Source: Lathyrus oleraceus
Lineage: Eukaryota; Streptophyta; Magnoliopsida; Fabales; Fabaceae
Direction of reading: 5' to 3'
Assembly: GCF_024323335.1 (NCBI RefSeq)
Contig: NC_066585.1
Coordinates: forward strand, 182,794,294 to 182,858,293
DNA length: 64,000 nucleotides
Made by a program: the position numbers and the translations under genes. This document shows, in pieces, positions 12,304-23,780 of the stretch. The notes beneath the pieces were generated by a model that had not been told where the DNA came from, searched no databases, and saw only the letters and a list, made by a program, of their open reading frames with translations. How positions within the stretch are numbered: the first letter of the stretch is position 1; each line of letters starts with the position of its first letter.

Positions 12304-15300
12304 TCTGATCTACGGATAACTGTAGGAACATCCACAGCGACCCAATTGTGGCAGACACCACCAGGAATAACAAAATTGCTCATATCCTCTGCATCTTCTT
12401 CAATGATAGCAGCAGCTTCCTCTTCTACGGACTGATCATCATGGATGAATCCTCCACTTGTGAACAGACCGTGCTCATTATATGCCCCAGAACAAAAGCC
12501 AATGCCAGCCCGGGATTTGTTGTCTTCCAGCTCAATCACTTTCCCTAAACCAGCAACTGCACCACACTCAATGGCCAGTTTTGCATCTCGGTAGGAAGCA
12601 AACGAATGAGACTTCTTCTCGATAGGTTCATCAATAGATAAAGCTTGGAACGGAGTTCCAACTTCATCCTCTGCGTCGATATATGAGAAAGAAGACAGAT
12701 GGCTAACCAGGAGAGCCTTTTCTCCCCCTACCACAACCAGTTTCTTGTTTTTCACAAACTTCAGCTTCTGGTGTAGGGTGGATGTCACGGCGCCAGCCTC
12801 GTGAATCCATGGTCTGCCAAGGAGACAGCTATATGATGGGTGGATGTCCATTACCTGGAAGGTAACTTGGAAATCACTTGGGCCTATCCTTATGGGGAGA
12901 TCAACTTCCCCAATGACGGTCTTGCGCGACTCATCGAAAGCTTTCACAACAACCCCACTCTGTCTCATAGGAGGACCTTGATATGACAATCTGGAGAGTG
13001 TGGATTTAGGCAACACATTAAGAGATGATCCAGTGTCCACCAACACGTTGGACATAGCATCAGATTTACAGTTCAGAGATATGTGTAGAGCCATGTTGTG
13101 GTCTCTTCCCTCCTCAGGGGGATCAGCGTCACTGAAACTCAAAGTGTTGCAAGCAGTGATGTTTGCAACGATACTGTCAAATTGTTCGATAGTGACGTCG
13201 TGATCAACGTACGCCAAATCTAGGACTTTCTGCAGAGCCTCCCTATGGGGTTCTGAATGCAACAGCAAGGATAGTATGGAGATTTTGGAAGGCGTTTGTA
13301 GAAGCTGGTCTACAACGTTATACTCGCTTTTCTTGATGAGCCTCAGCATCTCATCAGATTCTTCAATCGAAATGCCACTCGGGCCAGCTGAAGAAGTAGG
13401 AGTTTTTTGTATGGAGGAGGGTCTGGCGACATCAAGTGTCGGATTCTGACTATTGACGGCAGTCCCAACTGGACGCTTAGAAGATTCTGAAGCAACAGGA
13501 GCCTTAGCAGGCGCAGAGAATACTCGACCACTCCGGGTCAGGCCGCTCACATCGGCAATATTTGTCACAGCAGTTGAAGGCAAAGGCACTTCTACCCCAT
13601 CTTGCACGGCAACTGGGTTGTACCTGAACGACACAGCTTTATCGGATGAATACGGCACAGGGCCTGCAGGTTTAATCACAAGGGAAGAAGAAGTCTTCGG
13701 CTTGCTGCTATCGTAGAGAATAACAACAGGCTCTGGTAACTTGAACACTGGAGATATAACATTAACCTCAGGTTCGTCCTCATCGACATTGCGATTCTGG
13801 AGAATCTCAATGGTCCCTTCGTCTAACAATTCTTGCAATTCTCTTCGTACCTGATTGCACCCCAGACGGTTTACTGAGCAGATACGGCACTTATCATGGT
13901 CGTGCTCCATATGGCTGTACTGACACAACAGGCGATGTAGCTCCACCAACGAACGTCGAATATGACTCACATATTTGACTTTGTATTTCCCAGGGCATCC
14001 CTGGACCATATTTACAGACTTCCCATGCGAAGGCAATGGGTTCTTGGTAACATTTGGGCCCGAATCTTCGAAGCTCAAAATTCCACATCTCATCAGGTCT
14101 TGAACCTTCGTCTTGAGTGGATAACAATTCTCTATATTATGGCCCGGAGCTCCGGAATGATATACACAATGCTGATCCGGTTTGTACCACCACTGTGGAT
14201 TAGCAGGAATAGCAGGAGGATCTCTGGGAGTTATCAATTTTCTCTCCAACAAGGAGGGATAAAGCTCTGCGTATGACATGGGGATAGGATCGAAGCTGAT
14301 CTTTTTCCGGTCATAACTCAAATTGGCTTGATTTGTTGTGCTTCCACGAGGCTGGTAGGCCTGTTGCTGTTGATGATACTGTGGTTGCTGATACTGTTGC
14401 TGAGGTTGATATTGCTGATGCTGGGCATTGTCTTTGAAGACAGGCGCAATATGGGCCACCTGATGCTGATGACCTGCACGGCGCGTAGTTTTCCTCTGAA
14501 CGGGAGGTTTCCTGGATTTATGGGACTGCACAGCATGTGCTTCCCCATCTTTCTTCTTAGCAAATGAGCCATACCTCTTGCTAGAAGAGCCCTCATCTTT
14601 AGCCAAACGTCCTTCACGGACACCCTCTTCAAGTCTCATCCCCATATTCACCATCTCGGTGAAGTCTGAGGGAGCACTAGCCACCATTCGCTCATAATAA
14701 AATGAGCTAAGAGTTTTAAGGAAAATCTTAGTCATTTCTTTCTCCTCGAGTGGTGGAGTGATCTGCGCTGCAAGCTCTCGCCACCTCTGGGCGTACTCTT
14801 TAAAAGTCTCCTTATCCTTTTGCGACATAGACCTGAGTTGATCTCTGTCAGGCGCCATATCGACGTTATATTTGTACTGCTTGACGAAAGCCTCGCCAAG
14901 GTCATTGAATGATCTGATGTTGGCACTGTCCAGACTCATGTACCAACGAAGCGCAGCACCAGACAAGCTGTCTTGGAAGTAGTGGATCAAGAGTTGATCA
15001 TTGTCAGTCTGAGTGGACATCTTCCTGGCGTACATAACCAGGTGAGCAAGCGGACAGGTGTTCCCTTTATATTTCTCAAAGTCAGGAACTTTGAATTTGA
15101 TAGGTATTTTCACACCTGGGACCAGGCAGAGCTCGGCAGCAGACTTGCCAAATAGGTCTTTCCCTCTGAGGGTCTTCAATTCCTTCCTCAGCTCGAGGAA
15201 TTGGTCGTTCATAGCATCCATTTTCTCATTAACGTCCGGGCCCTCAGATGGCTCGGAATGATAAATGGGTTCTTCTACTCTCGGCATGGCATGCACAATA

Positions 15301-15602
15301 GGAGGAACAGCAGTAAGGACCGGGCTAGATGCCGGCATGTGAGCAAACGTCGGAGCTGGGATATCAGGCATGAAACCTGGAGGCATGCCCCACGGGAACC
15401 CGGCTGGCATGGCGTTGGGCACAAACTGAACACTGGCAGCAGGCACGACAGAAGTAGCAACCTCTGAGACAACGGTCCTCTGGACGGGAGTTGCAGGCGG
15501 TTGAGCAGGTTGATTCTGAGCAGCAAGAAGTTGCTCCATCAGGGCGCCAAGTCTGGCGACTTCATCTCTCAGTTCACGGTTCTCTTGCTCTAGCTGATCC
15601 AT
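12300..15602 (-). CDS. gag-pro: Ogre-A Gag-protease polyprotein
   Basis: The frame is open from 15671, but the codon there is GTG; the first ATG is at 15602 (MDQLEQENRELR), so about 1,100 residues. Counted from that Met, the N-terminus is a short coiled coil. A Pro/Ala/Met-rich stretch follows. The retrotransposon Gag core (HYFQDSLSGAALRWYM and following) lies near 195-320, and a basic Gln/His/Tyr-rich region near 370-440. A zinc-knuckle-like motif (CVYHSGAPGHNIENC, spacing CX2HX5HX4C) is near 480. The aspartic protease has its active-site LVDTGSS near 856. The frame stops at the intron donor. Gag should form the particle and bind RNA; the protease should cut the polyprotein. Close homolog: the broken gag-pro of Ogre-B (35033-37344 plus 45517-46399). 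Confidence 0.88.
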   Translation of the reverse strand: MDQLEQENRELRDEVARLGALMEQLLAAQNQPAQPPATPVQRTVVSEVATSVVPAASVQFVPNAMPAGFPWGMPPGFMPDIPAPTFAHMPASSPVLTAVPPIVHAMPRVEEPIYHSEPSEGPDVNEKMDAMNDQFLELRKELKTLRGKDLFGKSAAELCLVPGVKIPIKFKVPDFEKYKGNTCPLAHLVMYARKMSTQTDNDQLLIHYFQDSLSGAALRWYMSLDSANIRSFNDLGEAFVKQYKYNVDMAPDRDQLRSMSQKDKETFKEYAQRWRELAAQITPPLEEKEMTKIFLKTLSSFYYERMVASAPSDFTEMVNMGMRLEEGVREGRLAKDEGSSSKRYGSFAKKKDGEAHAVQSHKSRKPPVQRKTTRRAGHQHQVAHIAPVFKDNAQHQQYQPQQQYQQPQYHQQQQAYQPRGSTTNQANLSYDRKKISFDPIPMSYAELYPSLLERKLITPRDPPAIPANPQWWYKPDQHCVYHSGAPGHNIENCYPLKTKVQDLMRCGILSFEDSGPNVTKNPLPSHGKSVNMVQGCPGKYKVKYVSHIRRSLVELHRLLCQYSHMEHDHDKCRICSVNRLGCNQVRRELQELLDEGTIEILQNRNVDEDEPEVNVISPVFKLPEPVVILYDSSKPKTSSSLVIKPAGPVPYSSDKAVSFRYNPVAVQDGVEVPLPSTAVTNIADVSGLTRSGRVFSAPAKAPVASESSKRPVGTAVNSQNPTLDVARPSSIQKTPTSSAGPSGISIEESDEMLRLIKKSEYNVVDQLLQTPSKISILSLLLHSEPHREALQKVLDLAYVDHDVTIEQFDSIVANITACNTLSFSDADPPEEGRDHNMALHISLNCKSDAMSNVLVDTGSSLNVLPKSTLSRLSYQGPPMRQSGVVVKAFDESRKTVIGEVDLPIRIGPSDFQVTFQVMDIHPSYSCLLGRPWIHEAGAVTSTLHQKLKFVKNKKLVVVGGEKALLVSHLSSFSYIDAEDEVGTPFQALSIDEPIEKKSHSFASYRDAKLAIECGAVAGLGKVIELEDNKSRAGIGFCSGAYNEHGLFTSGGFIHDDQSVEEEAAAIIEEDAEDMSNFVIPGGVCHNWVAVDVPTVIRRSE

Positions 15603-15901
15603 TACTCTGGCAGAATTTGCTCTGGTGTAATACCGGTGAGTCAGCTTGTCTTCAAAATAAATGAAGAACACAGAGTTAGGACAGGGAGACCAGAAACAAG
15701 GGTACCTGCTTATGCAACATGATGCATGAAATGCTTGTGCGGATGCTCCGTTTTATTTTCAAGGAACCCTTAGGGTATTATTTGCAATATTTTGAGTATT
15801 TAAGCATTTGGAATTTCACATGAAAAATATCTCATTCAATATATTGGACAAAGAAGTACATCAATTTGATTCAATTACAAGGAGAAAAGGAAAATAACAT
15901 C

Positions 15902-17350
15902 CTATGGATCCCTATTAGCTCGGGATGCTGGAAGACGAGAAGTGCACAGCTTCTTGATCTCTCTCTCATAAGCAGCCCCCATATCTGCTTTTGCCTTAGC
16001 AAGCTGATCGTACTTCCTCTTCCAAAACTTGGAAGACTGAGGAAGCAAAGAAGTCCAGGTGTCGTTCGGGTCATCGATCACCTGGTGCTCAAGAAACTCA
16101 ATCAGAGCATCCTTCTCCTTAATCTGTTGCAGCAATTCTTCTCTTTCACGGATCCAAGCACGTGAAAGGTCTTCTTCTCTCAACTCCTCTACACGTTGGA
16201 TAGGGAGGGTTGAAGGCCCAGCCACATCCAAAGGTGTAGGTCTCGGATAGTCGTATGGCATCAGGTAGGTTGCAGCTCTCTGTCTGACCCAAGAAGTATA
16301 TGGCTCCAAAGCAATGCAATTCTTCGGACCCAATTCATTCCTACCCTTCTTGCAGATCTTGCGCCAAGCGCGGACAAATCTGGCTTTCAAGCCTTGGGGA
16401 TCTTTACCCTCCTGGAAGAATACACCTTCTAACAGAATGTTATGAGGTTTATCCTTTAGGGGGAACCCAAGCTGGCGACGTGCAAGTATAGGATTGTAGC
16501 TGATCCCACCACATGTACCAAGAAGAGGCACATTCGGGAATTCACCACAATAGTCAATGATCTGAACAGTATCATACACGCGATCGTACCAAGAGATATC
16601 ATCATTAGTGAGAGACATGAGCCTCTGGGACCACCGTAGACATCCCTTGTTCTCCTTGAAGGCAAGTGTCTGCGGCAAGTGCGAAATAAACCACTTGTAC
16701 AGCAAAGGTAGACAGCAGACAATAACTCCACTACCCTTCATATTCCTCAGGTGCAGAGAGAAATAGGCATCGCCCAACAAAGTCGGAACTGGATTAAGAA
16801 CTGAGAAGATCCTAATAGCATTCATGTCCACGAACTTGTCGAAGTTGGGAAACAGCACTAATCCATAGATGAGCAACACAAACAGAGCCTCAAAGGCATC
16901 CTCACTCCTGGCTTCACCATAGAAGGTAGCTTGAGCGACAAGGAACTCGGAAGGAAAACCCTGAATTCCCCCTTTGGTAATCAGATTAGCTTTGATCAAA
17001 GCTTCATCTATATGCAACAGACTAGCAATCTCTCTGGCAGATGGAATACTCTCTAGGCCACTGAACGGCACCTGATCCAGAATCGGGATCCCAATAATGT
17101 GAGAGTACTCTTCCAAGGTAGGCAATAGCTGGAAGTCCGGAAAGGAGAAGCAGTGATACAGCGGATCATAGAACTGAGCAAGAGTGCTCATCAGACCCTC
17201 ATCAACCTGAGTAGTCAGCAAAGGCAGAAGCTTCCCATACCGAGCTTTGAAACCCAAGGGATCTAGTACATAAGATGTCAGATTCCTTAACTCCTTTACA
17301 TCTGGCTGTCGGAAACTGTACTTCTTTGTATGCCTTTTTGGTCTTTCCAT
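15902..17350 (-). CDS. Ogre-A ORF1, extra protein upstream of gag (plant-mobile-domain / DUF7745-like)
   Basis: This is an intact 482-codon frame starting MERPKRHTKK at 17350 and ending 230 bp before the gag-pro frame. An ORF before gag is a defining trait of Ogre; its job is unknown. Most of the protein (about 20-330) is an alpha-helical domain with motifs such as LAQFYDPLYHCFSFPDFQL, PTLEEY, GLVLFPNFDKFVDM, ISWYD and NVPLLGTCGG. These resemble, from memory, plant retroelement proteins of the DUF7745/plant mobile domain type. The C-terminal 90 residues are charged and likely coiled coil (REREELLQQIKEKDALIEFL). Ogre-B has a diverged, broken homolog (32741-34716). The family call is by recalled motif likeness only. 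Confidence 0.8.
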   Translation of the reverse strand: MERPKRHTKKYSFRQPDVKELRNLTSYVLDPLGFKARYGKLLPLLTTQVDEGLMSTLAQFYDPLYHCFSFPDFQLLPTLEEYSHIIGIPILDQVPFSGLESIPSAREIASLLHIDEALIKANLITKGGIQGFPSEFLVAQATFYGEARSEDAFEALFVLLIYGLVLFPNFDKFVDMNAIRIFSVLNPVPTLLGDAYFSLHLRNMKGSGVIVCCLPLLYKWFISHLPQTLAFKENKGCLRWSQRLMSLTNDDISWYDRVYDTVQIIDYCGEFPNVPLLGTCGGISYNPILARRQLGFPLKDKPHNILLEGVFFQEGKDPQGLKARFVRAWRKICKKGRNELGPKNCIALEPYTSWVRQRAATYLMPYDYPRPTPLDVAGPSTLPIQRVEELREEDLSRAWIREREELLQQIKEKDALIEFLEHQVIDDPNDTWTSLLPQSSKFWKRKYDQLAKAKADMGAAYEREIKKLCTSRLPASRANRDP

Positions 17351-18342
17351 GTCTGAAAATTTTGCAAATAAACCCTTTTAAGTTCCTTGAAAATTTTCTC
17401 TTTTTCTGATGACATGAAATGCAGATGAATGCATGAATGTATGAATGCAACAATCACACTCAAGGATCAAGCAAAGCACACCAAACAAAGGTCATGGGAA
17501 AGCTCATTGTATCCCTAATATCAATCATCCATTTTGGTGGATTTAGGTTTTCACCTTATCGACACCCAAGTTCCATTGATATTAACGGTACATGAACCGG
17601 CTCGAACACCCTTAATATCAACCAGCCGCTTTGGTGGATTTTAGGTTTTACACCTGATCCGGGATCCATTGATATTAACGGTGTCTGAACGACTCAACCA
17701 TGAATCACGGGTTTGCTGAGAGTCACGAGCATGGAGTCTTGGTTAAGAACCACCCAAAGGGAGTGTACTAGGGTTTAAACCTGCCCGACATGTTCTACCA
17801 GAGGTTCCCATAATCATCGTCCCATCTTTCGAATGTTATCGGAGGAACGAATACTCGTATTCCAAAAATATTCTCAAGGGAGACTCTTATGAGTGTAGTA
17901 TCGCGTAACAATCGCATCAGAACTGACATCTGAACGACCTCCGCACTACGTCCTAAAAATAGGCCAAGATGGGTTTGGTAAACTAAGGTCCTTGGCTTCT
18001 AAGGCACATGATTGAAAGAATAATGCCTAACCACAAATAACTTGTGTGACATTATCAATCCAACATGACCTCCACCAAGTGAATGGACTCGCAAGTCAAC
18101 TGGCTAAGGAATACTCCACACCAATCGACAAGACTATGCCATTCTCCTATCCTAGAGTGCACTCGAGTTCGGGTATAGAACTCATCTCACAGATCACCAA
18201 AGCAAGTAGCAATTGTATATCAAGCAATTCAAACATTACAATCAATACATTTATCCCAAATTGTACAAAAATATGTCAAATAACACATAATAATATCACA
18301 CAACAATGGTGAAAAGTAGGCAATACCACCAAGGATTTTACT
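17351..18342 (-). promoter_or_regulatory. Ogre-A 5' leader between PBS and ORF1
   Basis: About 1 kb of non-coding leader. It holds two tandem copies of an approximately 95-bp unit (17516-17584 and 17612-17678), each closed by a perfect 10-bp inverted repeat: TAATATCAAT/ATTGATATTA in the first, TTAATATCAA/TTGATATTAA in the second. Each has a small inner hairpin (ATCCA/TGGAT; ACCA/TGGT). A packaging or dimerisation role is possible from position, but this is inference. I see no convincing reading frame. Confidence 0.6.
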
Positions 18343-18360
18343 TCCCCAGCAGAGTCGCCA
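18343..18360 (-). promoter_or_regulatory. Ogre-A primer binding site (tRNA-Arg type)
   Basis: The minus strand reads TGGCGACTCTGCTGGGGA, six bases (GAAAAG) after the ACA end of the 5' LTR. Its complement ends in CCA as a tRNA 3' end does. The same 18 bases form the PBS of Ogre-B at 31850-31867. Ogre elements are known to prime from tRNA-Arg. Confidence 0.9.
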
Positions 18361-18366
18361 CTTTTC

Positions 18367-21300
18367 TGTAGCGGTGTATTCGTCGCTATATGATCTATTG
18401 GTTAAATCATAAGCAAAGTATACAATAAACATAGAGTCGCCACCGCACTTTTATTTATCCTAAGGACTGGCTAAAAAGCGAACAAAAGCCTAAGAAGTTT
18501 TACTCGTAGAAAACCAATGAAAAGATCAGAGATCGGGGTAAGGGGTAAATTACGCAAAGGGAAGGTGTTAGGCACCCAATGCGTCCTAGGTACTCCTAGG
18601 GAGCCCTTTTCACACTTTGTTGTTTGAAAATTATTATTTGTCATGACATAAGTATTGTGCAAACATGATTGGGATGATGAGGAAAGAATGTACAAATTAA
18701 TTATTTTTGTGTTTGAACGGATGAACCCGTTGCCTACGTACCTTCCATCAAAGGTAAGGATCAAAACGCCGTAGTTCGGCTAAAAACTTCCAAAAGTTAG
18801 TGGATTCAATTTTAAAACACAAGCTCAAAGGTCTTACGTTACCCACGGGAGAAAACTCAACCTTAAGAAACAACGAGTCCACCATGTGAGAAAAGCTTCA
18901 ACTTGCTAGAGAGGGGTTAACCCTATAATAAGCAAGGAAGACTTACAATTCAATCAACTAAGGACAAATAGGTGAGATTAATATCAACCAACTAGGGTAA
19001 ATCAAACCTATAGCTAATGTATGAAAACTTAACAAACATGGACAAAGCCACAAAATCATTTGAATGGGTGAAGTTATTTGGATTATTTACAAAAAGGTCA
19101 AAGTATGATTAAAGTCAATTCAAAATGAAGTATTTACAAAAATGAAGTTTAGAAAATCATGGACTTAAGGTCCAAGTTTCTAATTTGGAAAGAGGTGAGA
19201 ATGTTTGCACAACACTTATTTCAAGTTTTTAAAAGTATGTGTGAAAAGGTAGGACACAATGGGATGAATGGATAATGGTGGAATGTAAAACTTCTTAGGA
19301 GGGTCCACCTCTTGAAATCATATAGAAGATGATTCAAGTGGGTCCTTAGGAATAGGCTACAAATGAGCAATAATCTGAACATGGTAACAGATGAAAGTAA
19401 ATAAAAGCGGATACTGGATGCCACTCAATGGTCTTATACCTGTCTCCTAAAACAAGTAAGGATATCAGAGGCCACTCTATGGACTTACACTAATCTCCAT
19501 CAGAATAAAACAAAAAAACAAAACAGGGAAGTCAACTGCCAATCCATCTGGACTTATGTTAACCTCCACAGTATGATCCTAGGAATACAAATGCCACATC
19601 ACAGGGACTTACAATGAATCCTCACATACAACAACAATGCTCAAACAAAGAGCAAAGAAGATATGAGTGACCAATGAGGCCTTACACTCTATCTCTTCCA
19701 TGTCATAGGAACAAAAGCCAATCAATATGGACTTACAATTGTCCTCAATGGGAAAACATCAATGTCACAAGGACAAAAGAAATGATCATGCACTAATGGC
19801 AAACAAAGATGATAAATGCACAATGGCAATCAATGATAGTAAATGCACAATGGCAAATCAAGTAATCATGTATAAATGAATCAAGTAATCAATCACATAA
19901 ATTCAAGTAGCACACACTATAACCATTCAATGAGGCTCAAGCAAAAGGGTAAGGCATTAAAGCCAACTGTAATAGGGTTCAAGTTGCTCTTAACCTTGCC
20001 ATTGAGAGGCTAAGGTGAAGCAGATGAAAGGATATGAGGGGTGTGCCTCATCACTCTTATCTCTGGTCAGAGAGAGTATTGAATATCAGAAGGTGTGGGA
20101 GTTCAGAAAGATGGAACTCTCTCCACATTTTAGACTCGATAGATCTTAGGTTTGGATCTCAATGCTACAACCATGTAATGGGAGCAAGGAGAAGACTCAC
20201 AGAATAGTGGGAGATAGGCTACATATCTCTTATATCCACCAATTGCCTCGAATGAGGACTTTTCCTGCTTGGGACAAACATAAACAATCACAAACATTGC
20301 CTCTTAAGGAGGACTTCAGACAGTTTGCCCGGCCAAATAACAGGCCGGGTCTCCAGACTACATGAAGAAGAAGGTGCTATACCTCAATGCAAATTGCTAT
20401 TTAAGCAAAGCAATGCAAGTTCTTAAGAGAACTGAGCAACTAAGGGTACCTGAAATCAGTCAAATATAATCAGCATCCCAACATAAACAAAACAACAACA
20501 ATAAGAATCAATCAACAATCAAACAATGATGTGCATAGCACCAAGTCCATGTGAACCAAGCACCCTACAACACAAATAGGTTAGTCAACAATAGTCAAAT
20601 GAATTCAACTCAAATATGCATCAACCTCCTTAAGGCATTAGCTTTTTAACCTGAAAAGTCAAAGTCAAGCTCAAACATAAGTAACAAGACCACTAGGCCA
20701 AGCCTAGGGTCCAAAAGAGGGAAAAATCTTAAAACAGCAAGTAAATCATAATCCATGTCAAGATAATTCAAATAAGAAGAGATCCCAAGTGGTCTCACAT
20801 CCAAACTATGCACTAATTTTATTTCATGCACGAATTAAGGCAAAGTAAGCAATGTTGAATCGCATATGAACAACCAGAATGATTTCAATCTAAAAAATAT
20901 CAAAACAGCACAGTAAATCCCACAAAAATTATATCCTAAACAGGGGACATTCAACAAGCTACATATCAATTTTCATGCCATTTGGACTAGTGGAGTTATG
21001 TCAATTAAATCAACATGTTAAAGCATGCAAAAACACAACCAAATGAGGTCACAAAATGTACACCAACTTCAATCAAATGGTAAACAGTGACATTAAATGG
21101 GAAATGAGCAGGACCAAAGCCAAATTAAAGCTATACATGTTAGGAAATACTCCACCAATTTTCATGTTTATAGGATAAGGGATGGGCATTTAATGACACA
21201 TGTGAAGTTTGTTACACAAGAAACAACCCAAAAGTGCTAAACAGCAATCAAAAATCCTAATCAGATAGAAAATGGATCAATTAAATCCACAAAAATTCAT

Positions 21301-23780
21301 GTTGAAAGTTAACATGTCAAAGGTATCTCATGCAAAAAATCAGGGCCATAGGCCTAGGGGGAGCATGGAAAAATAATTCATGAAGTCAGCATAGCATAGT
21401 GTGACACAAATTGTCACACTCAAATTAAATAAATTATATCTAATAAACCAGAGGTCAAAAAATCACAAATGATGTACCAAAAATTCCAGGAATGTGTCAA
21501 GAATCATCACATGAAATTTCATTTATTTGGGACAATGCATGGTTATTTGGTGATAAAAATGGTAAAACATGCAATTATGTCATACATGTCAAAAATCAAT
21601 TTATCATTTAAAAATCCTACCAGGCACAACTTACACTACTATGCCTAAAAAAAACTAGATGAAATTTGGAGAATGTCAAAAAAAACCTCACTCAATTTGG
21701 ATTAGGGATGATTAATCTATGAATTTTTGAAGTTTGTAAGATTTATTGAAATAATTTTTTAAGTGTTAAATGGATTAAATGGATTTTAATTACATCGAAT
21801 GGCATTTTTGTAAATAATTGAAACACGGCCAAAACGACGTCACTTTGTTTTAATGTGTTGGCACCTCCTGATTCGTCCAGGCGCGCGGGAAACATGATTT
21901 TGAAAAGGCCAGGCCAGCGTATGGATCAACGAAGAGAATTTTCCAGAAATCGTCTTCACCTTCGTCGTGTATTATCCAGAATTCGCATGAACACAAGAAC
22001 AACAAAACTCCACGAAAATCTACAAACTCACATGCGTTGGAAAGGTCTCAACGCGTAGATCTCAAATATGTTCATGATTTCAACTAATTCTCCCTAAATC
22101 TCATGGATCGACCAAATTAGGGTTTTCATTCAACTCTTAAAACCACGATTTCTCAACCTATAGTTCATCACATCAAAAGCTAGCTATATCATGATTATCT
22201 ACGTGGAGAGCTCTACAGAACGCATATGGACTTTCAAAGAATCATGAGATTCGAAATCTCACCTTAATTTGATGGCAGTGTTGAACCTTGAGGTGTTTGC
22301 GCGTGATGATCCAAAACAGATGGAGTATGGCGCTAGGGAAGATGCTTGGAACACTCGCTTCAGCTCAAAGTTGCTTGAGGGGATGAAATCTTGCAGCTGC
22401 CATGGAAGATCAAGGCTTGGACAGTTGGAGTTCTTGCTCGATTTTCCTCTCAATCTCTGCAAACAGCAATTACACAAGACCTGTAGATGATGAATTAACC
22501 ATGAACTCGCACAAAGATTAGTGAAAATTGATGAATTGATGCAAAAAGTTCTTGGTGAAAAATGAAAAAAAATGAGAGAATTGGTGAGATTTTGCTTTTG
22601 GATCTGAAAATTGTGATTAGTGTCGTGAGTTTCTGTTACAATTAGGCTTATATATGATGCTCTTAATCCAACTCATAATCAAGATTAGCAAAAAAATGGT
22701 GATTAGCAAAATGAGCTTATGTGTGTATTTTGGCATTTTTGCCCTTGGATGGCTATGACCAATGTAACAGTGATTTCTCAACTTGAACAAGTCACAAATC
22801 TCATTTAGAAGCTACTAGAATTGGTCCCATGTCAAAATTCCTTATACTTTGAAAGTTGGACCATTTTGCCCTTGCATTTTAATTGGTTCACTTCAAAAAT
22901 GACCTTTTTATGTGGAGGTTTTTGGAAAAAAGTGATGATGGATTATGAAAGTACATATCAAATGTGGTTTGCTCAAAAAATAACCATCCAATTTGGCCAT
23001 TCCATGTGCAAGTTATGCCACTTTGAATTCGGGCATTTTCTGAAATTGATTTGACCATAACTTGCCAACCATACATGAGAATTTCAAGTTCTTGGACTTT
23101 TTGGAATGGTGAGGACAAGATCTTCAACTTTCATGTTGGACAAATTTTGATTTGAAGCTTGTATGATGAAGTAAATTTGAGGAGCAAAACTTTCCATTTT
23201 TGGCAAGTGAGAATTACAGGTCATTTCCATTTTTGGAAACTTTTTGTCTGACTTCAAATCCTTCAACCTTGATCTTTGAAATGCCAAATGAAGCTTATAT
23301 GGACATGAATGAGACCTTTCCAACCATCTCACACCTCCCAAATCCTGATTAAACGCACAGTTGACCACAGTTGACTTTTCTTGACTGGGCCATGTTCTGA
23401 TGAATTCCAAGCCTCTTTCACATGGGATCTTGGTTCCAAATGATATCACAAGTTATATGAACTCTTTATGAATGATCATGGTGTCCAAATTCTTCAAGAA
23501 TGACCACCATCTATAACTCAATGCCTGATTTGACTGATTGACTGATGATTGCTTCATCTGCAAGCAACATGGTTAGATGACAATATTTTTGTACATTTGG
23601 TTAGTAAACATATGAAAAGCAATGATATACAAATGCAATACATGCTTGGTGATCAAGAACCACACTCACAAGGTAACCCACCCACTAGGAGGGAAGCTAG
23701 GGTATGCAATGATCCTTGAGGCCATGATATGATATGATATGGGCCATGAGGGATCTTAGGGCCAAAATTGGGGTCTTACA
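18367..23780 (-). repeat. Ogre-A 5' LTR, complete, 5,414 bp
   Basis: On the minus strand the LTR begins TGTAAGACCCC at 23780 and ends CGCTACA at 18367, next to the PBS. The 20344-23780 part is nearly identical to 1-3447. The low divergence (about nine differences in 3.4 kb by eye) indicates recent insertion. A partial PBS copy, TGGCGACTCT on the minus strand, sits inside the LTR end at 18433-18442. Confidence 0.93.
22647..22654 (-). promoter_or_regulatory. Candidate TATA box of Ogre-A 5' LTR
   Basis: The minus strand reads CATATATAAGCC, about 1.13 kb into the LTR. Transcription would start roughly 30 bases further toward lower coordinates. The same motif is kept at 2304-2311 in the 3' LTR. 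Assigned from sequence only. Confidence 0.5.

Larger units (their letters stand above)
1..23780 (-). mobile_element. Ogre-A: young, near-complete Ty3/gypsy Ogre retrotransposon (left end outside window)
   Basis: Two long direct repeats bound the element. Bases 1-3447 match 20344-23780 almost base for base, and the right copy continues down to 18367. Reading the minus strand, the order is 5' LTR, PBS, ORF1, gag-pro, intron, RT-RNaseH-integrase, long 3' UTR, polypurine tract, 3' LTR. This is the Ogre layout known from legumes. The internal part is 14,919 bp and the 5' LTR 5,414 bp, so the whole element should be about 25.8 kb, at the top of the size range for LTR retrotransposons. It lies inside the 5' LTR of Ogre-B. 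The base pairs just right of it are GATGG (23781-23785); the same five bases are expected at its unseen left end. Confidence 0.93.

Noticed and set aside
18343..18360. Possible tRNA gene at the PBS and its partial copies
   Set aside because: Only the 3'-end complement is present; no cloverleaf around it.
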